Shown here in pieces: positions 35,009 to 45,087 of a stretch of 64,000 nucleotides of DNA. Position 1 is the first letter of the stretch. Each line of letters opens with the position of its first letter. The DNA comes from Toxorhynchites rutilus septentrionalis (Eukaryota > Arthropoda > Insecta > Diptera > Culicidae). The stretch covers positions 283,003,803-283,067,802 of the forward strand of contig NC_073745.1 in NCBI RefSeq assembly GCF_029784135.1, written 5' to 3'. The position numbers and the translations under genes are program-made. Under the pieces are notes generated by a model. That model had not been told where the DNA came from. It did not search any database and saw only the letters and a list, made by a program, of their open reading frames with translations.

Positions 35009-37090
35009 CAGGTCGGACTCGATTATCCGGAGTATTGATTTTGTTTCACTCCGGATAATCTAATCCTCCGGCTAATCGAGTTAAAACATTTTTTTTCCTT
35101 TTTTTTTTGCATGTATTTTTCGTTTTTTGTAAATAAAAGAGGAATTTGATTTTTGATTCATCCCCTTAAAGTCAAAAACAACTTTCTCACATGAAAAAAA
35201 ATAATTTATCCAGATTATCTCAGGAGGTGATAGACGATCATATTTGATGCAAAAAAAATCCTCCTACGCATATGTTCCAATTTCAACAATGACAGAGTTA
35301 CAAAACTTTTTTTTCGTTTCGGACTCTGTTGCTTCAAACTGGCTCTACATTAAAAAGTACGCCACGGAAGACGATTCTGATGCTTTCAATTGAAAGATGA
35401 GAAAATTTAGTACAGGATATAGTAGCGGAACAACTAAATTAGTGGATTTTAATAACATTTTGGAAGTGAAAGACTTAAAAGTTAATAATTATTAATGTTA
35501 TTATTAATTTTATCCTAAAAATTTATATTAAACTAGATTGTTTCTATCAATTAAAATAAAGTTCTTTAACCGCTCCACAATTTGTTTATTGACGCACAAC
35601 TTCTATTTTTCTTAATTTGGCTTCAATATCGATATAAACAATTCCTGGTGAAAATTCAAGCAAAATCTTCAAAAATCACGATTTTTACCCCATTGTACAT
35701 GTAATAGCCACTTAAACTTCACCTTAACGTTGAAATGTTACATTTCTTCCTGAAATAAGCCATATTTTAAATATTAAAAAAATATATTTTTTTCCCAAAC
35801 CGAATATAATAAAACTGTATGTAATCGAATCACATATAATCGAGTCTGTATATAATCGAGTCCGACCTGTACTGTATTCTATTAGTCAAATCATTTCATT
35901 TGATATTGAGGGGATTGCAAAAAATACATAGTAGACCATTTTGTGGCGGCGACCTTTTCGAATTTATGTTGTTTATAGTGTAGTGTATTCTCCAAATCAA
36001 GCCATTCAGCCATTTTTTGCGGCGTCCAAATTGAATTTTTCAAGATCATGGAATACGCAGTTTTATTATGACAGTAGAATTAAATGTATGTTCCAAATTT
36101 CAGATCAATCATTCAACAAGAACGGGGTCAATTCTCTATTAATGTGGGACAACTCAACAAACATTCAAGCATACATAGAAACAGGTCAAGCTGAATGAAT
36201 CCATTCAAAAAGTTATTAGTTGTTTGGGGACTGCGGCCATCTTGAAATTGGATTTTTCATTATCTGCTATGTTCTACTAGTCGAGAACTTTCTTTTGATA
36301 CATTTTTGGGCATTTTTCATAAATAACTGTGTTCTACTAGTCAAGCCTTTTCATTTAATACCCATATTGATGGGGTTCTGAGAAAATAGGTAATCCGCCA
36401 TTTTGTGGTGGCCACCATCTTAGATTTGCGTTTTTCATAGATAACTGTATTCTACTAGTCAAGCCCTTTCATTTGATACCCATACTGATGGGCTTGTGAA
36501 AAAAATATATGTGGCGCCATTTTGTGGTGGCCATTTTGGATTTGAATTTTTCATAAATAACTGTATTCTACTAGTCAAGCCCTTCATCAGATACCCATAT
36601 AGATACCCATTGGGTTCTAAGAAAATATGTAATCCGCCATTTTGTAGTGGCCGCCATCTTAGATTTGAATTTTTCATAAATAACTGTATTCTACTAGTCA
36701 AGCCCTTTCATTTGATACCCATATTGATGGGGTTTTGAAAAAAATGTATATACATGGCGCCATCTTGCGGTGGCGGCCATTTTGAATTTGCATTTTTCAT
36801 AAATAACTGTGTTCTACTAGTCAAACCCTTTCGTTTGATACCCATATTGATGGGATTCTGAGAAAATATGTAATCCCCCATTTTGTAGTGGCCGCCATCT
36901 TGGATTTGCATTTTTCATAAATAACTGCATTCTACTAGTCAAGCCCTTTCTTTTGATACCCATATTGGCTATTCAATATAGAATTATTATACAAATTATT
37001 CAAAATTTCCGAAAATCAAAAATAAAATACTCCGGATACTCGAGTCTAAAATTCCGGATAATCGAATCCCGGATAATCGAGTCCGACCTG
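35009..37090. mobile_element. composite pogo-like element with TCGATTATCCGG ends
   Basis: TA flanks (35007-35008, 37091-37092) enclose inverted ends that agree for about 22 bp and begin CAGGTCGGACTCGATTATCC. A related but distinct end (CAGGTCGGACTCGATTATAT, reverse strand) lies at 35869, and its interior matches 40705-41030, so a sister element is nested or fused inside. The right half is filled by a 120-bp minisatellite (separate entry). There is no transposase frame. Confidence 0.6.
35879..36970. repeat. minisatellite, about 118-123 bp unit
   Basis: TCTACTAGTCAAGCCCTTTC starts units at 36333, 36451, 36567, 36690, 36813 and 36931, with a shorter unit at 36273 and a diverged one at 35879. 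Each holds GATACCCATATTGATGGG, GCCATTTTGTGGTGG and TTTTTCATAAATAACTGT. Units vary at GTAATCCGCC versus ATGTGGCGCC and partly alternate, suggesting a two-type higher-order arrangement. Confidence 0.85.
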
Positions 37091-37092
37091 TA

Positions 37093-38854
37093 TCAGGAAT
37101 TTCAGTGTGGAATCTGAAAATCTGTGGGGTGTGATTTTTTAATGTTCCAAATTTCAAATTTCAATCTGGTTTTTGAATCTGGAGGCTGGGAGCGAAAGTT
37201 GCATGTAAAAAATGAACATCATTTCTGATTGTTAAAATTATCTGGTGTCTGGAATAATAGATTTAAAATTCGAAATCTGTCTATAAGTAAGTCTAATATT
37301 TTGATGCGGAATTTAAAATCAGAATTTGGAACCAATACTTTGAATTTTAGATATGAATAGTCCTGTTAATGTCTTGATTTTTTTTAAAGACTTAACATTA
37401 TTTCTTCCAAAGATATCGAGACAACATTGCATTCGAAATCAGAGTTTGAATTTAAAATATTAAAATTGAATTTTACATCATTTCTACCGAAGAATTGATC
37501 GAATTGAACCGTGCTCTCGGGAACATGCGGAAATGTCAAAGTACAACAGTTTCAATTTTCTGAACAAAATGGAATGATTACAGATCACCAACTACATCCA
37601 AACTAGCGTTGGCAGAAAACATTTCATCCAGCGAAACATCTGTTTCAAAAGTTTTCAAACATTTGTATGTATGGGAGCAGACATCTTTTTTTTTCTTTTT
37701 TAATCTGTTTTTGAATTGTACCCAAAAAAAAGTTCAAATAATGTCAACGGGGATCGAACCAAGGCCGGCTAGAAGGCAAGGCTGTTTTACACGACCACGA
37801 TATCCACATATTCCACTGTTCCATAAATCCGTGATAATATTACATCTCAAGTTGAAAAGGTTTTTTTAAAGAGTAAAAAGAAGAGCATAAAGGTGAATCT
37901 ATATCTATCTCGGTCTGGGCCGTGTATGTGGCAAGTATGCGAAAAGCTTTAATGCGTGCTTTTTTGTATTGTGTCTCTTGTTTCGCTCGCTCATATTGAT
38001 CTTATATTGCTATACCATATATATCATACAAATGCTACACCAGTATTTGAGAGTCATGATATTCTCTGTTATTTTTAAGCTGATTTTATGTAATAATTCG
38101 GAATGACAAATCATGTGCTAAAAATTAATTTTGGGAATAGAAACCGATATTCAGAATTATATAAACACGAGTAGTGACATTACACAGAGTTTTCATACAC
38201 TGTAATTGACTGTTCTTCCTTTATCAATCCAATCAGTTCTACCTCGTCGAATAAACAAATTCGTAAACATGGAGGGTGTCAATAAAGTGGATATTTTCTC
38301 GCGAGTATAATCGCGATATAATTTTCGTTACTTTCGCGCTTATTTCTGGTATTTCGGCGATGTGTTGACGAATATAAGCATCTCATGAGATATTGAGCAT
38401 TGCGTGAACGCGATCTTTTACAATCGCATGATTTTTATCACTCAGGAACATTTAATACGACGGTAGCTTGAATGAGTAGTATACAATGAAAACAAGTAAT
38501 ACAAAAATCTCAGACAGTAAAGAACTCTCTAACGTACCAGATCATAGTGATTTTCAGCTGGTTAAAGCCCGGCAATATTACTTCACTATCAGTTGAAATT
38601 ATAAAGCACTAGAACACGTCCCATTAACTGATAACAATTTATATCTGATCAAATTGACATACTACATCCAGTGTGAGGTGCTGATAAAATTTTATTGAGT
38701 TGGGAGTGGATTATATGAATTTCAAATGAAATCGTCTGTAGCAGATGAAATATTATAATGGTCATTTTGGAATATTCGAAACATTCATAGATGAACAGTT
38801 GTTGTTTTCCGTATGCATTAATTAAATGTATTTTTTCCCTTCCGCTTCTTCCAG
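37093..38854. other. upstream flank of first visible supervillin exon; no gene
   Basis: The AATCT-rich texture ends near 37340. A tRNA-like patch lies at about 37738-37800 (see findings). The remainder shows no exon with good splice sites. This is presumably intron, with the polypyrimidine tract and acceptor at 38831-38854. Confidence 0.4.
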
Positions 38855-39005
38855 AATGCCATCCTTGTTGCCAAATCACTCGAGAGTCCAGTGAAGAACA
38901 GCACCCCGCGCCCGTTCAGCCGGCCAGCGGACGTCGAAGGCGGCAATATTTCCGACCGGCTCGGAAAGATCAAAACATCGTCTGAGAATTGGAAGAATCG
39001 TGTCG
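38855..39005 (+). CDS. Svil: supervillin, exon (linker upstream of gelsolin repeats)
   Basis: The acceptor CTTCTTCCAG ends at 38854 and the donor G|GTAAGT follows 39005. The exon is 151 nt: phase 0 in, phase 1 out. It encodes NAILVAKSLESPVKNS, then a proline/arginine-rich stretch and DRLGKIKTSSENWKNRV. The last part matches, from memory of the family, the conserved GRLGKIKTSSDNWKNRV-type segment of supervillin that precedes the gelsolin-like repeats. Supervillin is a peripheral membrane protein binding F-actin and myosin II. An upstream exon ending in phase 0 is required and was not found, so the N-terminal half lies in undetected exons or outside the window. There is no in-frame ATG here. 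Confidence 0.85.
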
Positions 39006-39389
39006 GTAAGTGTTGCGGAACCAATCTCGTTACGTTCGAACTGGGATAATCTTAATCGATTACTGACAAACGCTAAAAATAGACCTCGGAAACACGGTTA
39101 ACTAGGTGTGTGATTTGAAGCATAAAGCGCGAACAGTATTGAAACAAGATAGCATGAACAATCGTTAGGGCTTACCCATCTTTTTTGTTCCTTGGTTGAA
39201 CATCAATACTCACGATCGCAAGTGATGCGAAATAGAAAAAAAAAATAGGTAGTAGCTATATCCGAACGGTATCGTTTGTGATGCATGAGCGCGCACCCAT
39301 CGTGCATTGATCCTATCAGCGGTGGTTTTATTTTTAAAAGGTGAATATTTTCCTTAAGTTTGTTTCTCTCTCATACTTTTCACTTGTAG

Positions 39390-40163
39390 AACTCTCGGAT
39401 GCCACCAACTTTACGGTGGCAGGCCGGATGGCCACCACCACATCGCCAGAGTTGCCGTTCATCAAATCCGACACGAAGCAGTCGCCACCGATGAGCGTGT
39501 TCCGCAGTGTAAACCCGCCTCAGCTGGGCCTCGCCAAGAGTCCGTCGATGATGGTGTCTTCGGTGACCACTTCGTCGACGGTTTTCGCTCCCAGTGCCGC
39601 TCAGAACGGACCATCGCCACCGGGTGCCGTCGGTCCGCTGCACCACCTATCTAGTCACCACAGCCAACAACAACATAATCATAATCAGCGAGGAGCGGAC
39701 AGCCTGATGAAGCGTAGCATTAGTGTGCCCGGGGTGCCTACGGGCGCCTCCGGGGACATCCGGGGGGATCTCAAGTTCCACGCTGCTGGCGGTTCGAAGG
39801 TTTCCATTCCAAAGCTGGACGACGAAAGCTTTGGAAACTTTTTCACCAAAGTCGAGAAAACCGTATCAGCTACTACCACGTTTACTAGTGGTGCGATGAA
39901 CAGCAGCAGCCGCAGTATCAACGTCTCCAACATCGGTAGCAGCTCGGCCGCGGAGGTCGTCATCGGAGATTTCGACACGCTCAAGATGAACAGCCAGCAG
40001 CGTTTGACGCAGAAGAAGGTTGTCCAGGGACCGAAACGTCGCGGAGCCATGTCGAAGAACCCACTGAAAAAATTGGCCGCCCGGGACGATCTACAGACCG
40101 AGTACACCGAAATCAAAACAGGTATCGCCGATAAAGAGTTGAAAAGACTCAAACTAGAATCAA
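39390..40163 (+). CDS. Svil: supervillin, exon (Ser/Thr-rich linker)
   Basis: The acceptor CACTTGTAG ends at 39389 and the donor AA|GTAAGT follows 40163. The exon is 774 nt, phase 1 in and out, so the frame of the previous exon continues directly. The first residues complete NWKNRVG-LSDATNFTVAGRM. The body is low-complexity Ser/Thr/Pro with a His/Gln run (HHSQQQHNHNQ). More conserved-looking segments follow: SIPKLDDESFGNFF, then GPKRRGAMSKNPLKKLAARDDL and IADKELKRLKLES. The family linker has the same PKRR..NP...L..R.D layout. A Met at 39428-39430 could start a short isoform, but nothing shows that it does. The intron before it is only 384 bp. Confidence 0.88.
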
Positions 40164-40704
40164 GTAAGTGTGTGTTTTTTGCCCCTACACATAACTGGTG
40201 ATTACTATTTTCCCGTTCCTATTCGTTCTTGTTATGGTTTTCCTTTTGCTCTTACTTTTTTGTATCTTACGGAACGATAGATAACTTCTTCATGCGCTCG
40301 TGGTGACGATTTGGAAAAGTTACTTGCTTGCATGCCTTTTCCAGACGTTCACCAGCCGCACTCTTAACTTCCTTCTGCACCTTCCTATCAATCTTAATCA
40401 AAAGAAGCATTCCACCAATCAACACGGAACCATTTTAATTCTCTATTTTTTATTCAGCTGAAACTTTGCCAACTTGTTCGGCACTAAGTTCGATGTCATT
40501 TCACGGTAATGGTTTTTCAAAATACGATCACAATTAATTTTTGAAAAAAAAATCAGAAAATAATCTATGAAGCCAGGTTTTTTGATCTAAATGGTGTCTT
40601 AGGCAAAGTTATAGATTGTAATTTTGCGGTTCTGGGAAAAGCACATACTAAAAAAAACTTCTTTTGATCGACAAAAATTGAAAATGAAGTTTAAAAATGG
40701 AATA

Positions 40705-41030
40705 CAGGTCGGAAACGATTATATGTTGACTCGATCGTATACAATTTTGAACTCGATTATATACAGTTTGTTTTTTTTTCATATTTCAAGTATGTCTTAA
40801 TTCAGGAAAAATGTAATATTCAACGTTAAGGTGAAATTTAACTGACTATTGTAAGTACAGTGGAGTAAAAATCGTGATTTTAGAAGATTTTGTTGGATTT
40901 CTGACGACGAATTTTGTATAACGATATTGCAGCGAGCTTAAGAAAGATAGAAGTTGGGTGTTAAAAAACAAATTGTAGAGCTGTTAGAGAGCTCTAAATT
41001 GGTAGATAGAAACAATTCAGATATGTCCAT
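40705..41030. repeat. pogo-like MITE half, relative of 35530-35869
   Basis: The end CAGGTCGGAAACGATTATAT after TA (40703-40704) and an interior with TCAACGTTAAGGTGAA, GTAAAAATCGTGATTTT and AACAAATTGTAGAGC match the reverse complement of 35530-35869. The opposite end is missing. Confidence 0.55.
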
Positions 41031-42099
41031 GTGTTGTTTTCAAAAACATTCAACTGATCCGTGGACACAACAAGAACAAGATTTTCACATGAATTTTATT
41101 TTGTTTTTGTTTACATGAAAAGTGGTGACGCGAATGCTAAATTGTGACTGCAAATCAACAGACTGCGTCGGGCGAATGTTTTAGTACAAAACGTGTTTGC
41201 AATGACAGCTGATGAGAAGCAACGCACAACGCGGCATTCTGTTTCCACCTTAAGGACTACGGATTTAAATATGTAAAGAACATCAATCAATTATTTGCAT
41301 TCATGATTAAAAAGCTGGTGCAAAACTGGTGCAAAAATTATTCTCCGCTTTCTCATGTTTGCCCTATACATGATACAACTCAACATGCTCCAATCGGTGT
41401 ACAATTATAAATAAATGGAGAGCGACAACGACAATGTTGAATTAAAATGGGCATAAAACTTTTCAGTTCATTCGTCTCTAAAAAAAATGGAGAATCGATC
41501 GGGTGCCAGCTTATATAAAGATTTGTGTGATTTGAATAGGCTATTTTCAAAGCAATTTTTAAGCTATTGAAACAGTTTTTTGGATCAATAATAGACAAGC
41601 ATGTAACGCGTAGACATTTTATCTTCCGACTGAAGTGATTATCATACCATTTTGTTCAGTTGGTTAAGAGGTATGAACGCTCAAAATCTTGTTGGTCCTG
41701 CGTAACGCTCTCGTTTTCGAAACTTTAAACTTGCACCCCAGTATAAAAATGAAAGACGTAGTCCTGCGTCAAGACCAACAACCATCTTCACGGATGAAAA
41801 TCTGAAAGAGGGTACACTTACTTCCCTACAAATAACAAAGATTATAAGTGTCAATCATTATCTATAAGTTAGTATCAACTGCTGAAAATTGATTATTCAT
41901 TCATTATAGTTCACCAATGGTAAATTTTAAGTACTGCTAATAAAGTAATGTTATGAGTTAATATGTATTTAATTTTGAACAAAAATTCTTGCATTTCAGT
42001 AATCAAACTTTATTTTTAATTTATATGAATGATTTCAATGAAATATTTTGTAGATTTATTATCTGTTAATGGTTAATGTTAATTATTGATTTTTTGCTA

Positions 42100-42183
42100 A
42101 TATCCGGTACCCAGTCGGATAGCGAATATTGCCCAGATAGGCCGGATAATTGGTAGTTGCCGGATATTCGTTTCATCTCTAGT
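42100..42183. repeat. TIR-element fragment, inverse of 33728-33895
   Basis: GCCGGATATTCGTTTCATCTCTAGT is the reverse complement of the 33728 terminus. Lies within supervillin intron 2. Confidence 0.45.
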
Positions 42184-42499
42184 TTATTTTCTTAAATGAT
42201 ATCATTTTTGCATAATCCCTTTTCAATAAATTGGTCGTAATCGTATTAAAAAATATATATAATACCGTAAAGTGGTTCGTACTTAGTGCCGAACAAGTTG
42301 TCATAGTTTCAGCTAAATCAAAAATACGGAATTAAAAAAATCTTCGAAAATTCGTGTTGATTGTTGGGAATGCCCCGAGATCGAGCCACATTCTAACAGC
42401 ATTCGTTAACAACGCATCCTTGTTTTTCTCCCCCCACCGCGTTTCGGGATCGCTCCCGGTGCGTTTTTCTTCTCGCTCTCTTCTATATCATCTCTGCAG

Positions 42500-45087
42500 T
42501 TGCCAAAACCAGCAATCTAGCCGTGGAAGCTCTCGCCGGCTTAGCTTCCGTGGAGGACTTCAAATCGGTGTCACTCAAATCGAGCAGCCTCCCGCTGAAC
42601 CAAAGCTTCGTTCCGTACAAACCGTTGATGCTGCTGCACGTGAAAGGTCGACGTCACGTTCAAACACGGTTGGTTCAGGCAACGGCGCGGTCCATCAATC
42701 GGGGGGACTGTTTCGTGTTGGTAACGTCGGAGCGGGTGTTTGCGTTCATCGGTCAGCTCGCGAACGTGATCGAGCGCTCGCGGGCCAAGGAGATTTGCGA
42801 CGTTATCGTGCGGGACAAAGATTTGGGATGCAGCGCTGCCAGCGTGACAGTTATCAATGACGGCAAGATCGGTGGCGAGCGGCAGCTGAGGGAGTTCTGG
42901 AAGTTATTGGGGCGCGAACAAGAAGACGAAGGGACCGGAGTTTGTGAGGCTGGCCATGCCGACGAGGATGAGCTGATCGAGAATTGTTTGACCGAGACGA
43001 TTAAAGTGTACGAGTTTGAAGATGAGTCCTTGGTTCCCCTCGAGGATTACTGGGGAGCTGCGCCAAAGATAGCCATGTTGGATCCCAAGAAGATTCTAGT
43101 TTTAGATTTTGGAAGCGAGCTGTACGTGTGGAATGGGAAGAATGCTACCAGCGAGGCGAAAAGGGCAGCGCTTCGGTTGGCCCAGGAAATGTACATGCAG
43201 GAATATAGTTACGAGATGTGCCAACTGAATCCGGTGAATTTCTCGGAAGTGTCTGGTGACAGACGAAGAGACGTGCGGCGGGTATCGAAGACCGGTTCGG
43301 TACGTCCCGAATGGTGTTTGATTGCGAAGGTTACCCAGCACATGGAGACGATACTGTTTCGACAGAAATTCATCGACTGGCCGGATATAACCGTGCAACC
43401 GAAGGATGATGGTTATCAGCTGGGAGACGTTTCCAATTTGGATATCAAAGCCGTTGATGGAGAACAGCTGTTCAAAGGGGAACCTTATGCGGAGCCTAAT
43501 TTGGTGCTTGAAAATACCAATCTGGGACGAGGCAACTTTTTCTACGACACTAATTCGATGCGCCATTTCGATATCCTTACGATCTCGGTGACCCAGTGGG
43601 AAATTGACGAGTACGAGTACAAGGAGATCCAAGGTTCTTCCTGTGGACATTTTTATTCCGATGAAAGTTACACCGTTCGTTGGATGTATCAGGTGAGTGT
43701 AACCGTTAGGGAGCTGAGCGGAAAGGTGTCTAATCGAAGCACAGTGGTCGGACGGGATCGTTGCGCCTACTTCTGTTGGCACGGCAAAGATGCACCAGCT
43801 AATGAGAGAGGCGCCGCTGCCCTGTTGACGGTTGAGTTGGATAAAGAGAAAGGTGCTCAGGTGCGTGTCGCTCAGGGACAAGAATCTTCCGCGTTCATTC
43901 GGCTGTTCAAGATAATGTTCATCCACAAAAGCAAAAATACCCCTCGCAATGCGTGGCGGTTGTATATCATCACCGGAAACTGTCCGGAGGAAACGGTTTG
44001 CACTGAAGCAACCTGTAATGCTCGACAGCTTCGCTCACGCGCCTCCATGTTATTGATCCATGGCGAGAAGGGTCGCGCTATCTTGTGGAACGGTTGCAAG
44101 GCGCTTGCTCATACTAGAGAAGTTGGCCAGAACGTGTTGAACGCAATCATCCAGAACAACTACAGCGAACTTTTCGACGAGACCCTTGCAGCTATCAGCT
44201 CAACCGTGCTTGAAGAAGGCCAGGAAACGCATGAATTTTTCGAAGCCGTCGATGGAAGCAGAACTCGTCACCAATATCACTCGCTGTTTGGCTCCCGCCA
44301 AGATTTCAACTTCACACCGCGAATTTTCAATCTGACCAGTATCAACAACGGAAACTTTGAAGCCATCGAGCTGCAGTACAATCTGCGTTGCAAGGATTTG
44401 GTTTCGCCATATCCGTTCCGACAGGATGATTTGTACAACGCTCGGCAGCCGACGATATTCATGATTGACAATGGGCACGTGCTGTGGCTGTGGCAGGGGT
44501 GGTGGCCGGTAGAAGACGGTGCGGGCAGCGACAGCGGAAGCAGTAGTGGCAGCGACAATCACAGCAGCTTCGATAGCAACCGTTCCGGCGAGAATCGCTG
44601 GCAAACGGAGCGAAGGGTGGCGATGGAAACAGCCGTAGCTTACTGGAAGGCGAAACAGAAGAGGGCACTCGCTGCCAAACAGCGGTCGAAACAACCGATG
44701 AAAATCTGTAATGGTAACGAGAACGGCAGCACTACTGCTATTATAACACAACGCGAGCGGCACCCGGATGAGAACGGTAACGGAGGCCTGGATGAGGTGG
44801 ACAACGATCGGGAAACATTTAAAAACACTGCCAAAAATGGCACTTCCACTGCCAGCGATGTAAACGACGATGTCAACGATGTCTGTGATACTACAAATGA
44901 TGATGCGGCGTCGGTGATTGCCGATGCGAATGGGGCGAATGAGAATGAGGGGGAAGCACAGCAGCAAGCAAGCCATTTGGAGGAAATTAATGGATATGTG
45001 GTTTGGGCTGGACTGGAACCACTGGAATTTATCGCCATGTTTCCCGACTGGGAGCAGCGAGACGACGTTGCAGAAATTAATGTACAG
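42500..45087 (+). CDS. Svil: supervillin, main exon with gelsolin-like repeats
   Basis: This 2588-nt exon enters in phase 1 after TCTGCAG and leaves in phase 0 at CAG|GTAGGA; without splicing the frame ends 18 codons later at 45141. Gelsolin-like repeats read in order. The first includes PLMLLHVKGRRHVQTRLV and GDCFVLVTSERVFAFIGQ. The second includes VYEFEDESLVPLEDYWG and LDFGSELYVWNGKNATSEA. The third region includes RPEWCLIAKVTQHMETILF, GRGNFFYDTNSM and YTVRWMYQVSVTV. The fourth includes WRLYIITGNCPEE and ASMLLIHGEKGRAILWNG, and the fifth IFMIDNGHVLWLWQGWWP. A long Gly/Ser- then Asn/Asp-rich insert (about 44510-44990) interrupts the last repeat before GYVVWAGLEPLEFIAMFP. The layout fits supervillin rather than villin, because a large linker precedes the repeats. 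Role from family: F-actin bundling and myosin regulation at the cell cortex. Confidence 0.93.

Larger units (their letters stand above)
40164..42499. other. supervillin intron (2336 bp) with repeat fragments
   Basis: The intron contains a pogo-like MITE half at 40705-41030, one GACGTAG-type copy near 41755, a TIR-element fragment at 42100-42183, and an inverted pair (40457-40515 with 42263-42326). It ends in a pyrimidine tract and CTGCAG at 42494-42499. Confidence 0.7.

Noticed and set aside
36459..36911. Repetitive 67-80-codon frames on both strands
   Set aside because: Translations of the 120-bp minisatellite.
36273..36970. CRISPR-like array
   Set aside because: The units are head-to-tail minisatellite copies with no constant-repeat/variable-spacer structure, in a eukaryotic genome.
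39685..40152. Minus-strand 155-codon frame opposite the supervillin linker exon
   Set aside because: Antisense shadow; the plus strand has splice-phase and family support.
44200..44976. Long minus-strand frames opposite the supervillin exon (also 43102-43926 and 44640-45146)
   Set aside because: Shadows of the strongly supported plus-strand coding exon; no family motifs.
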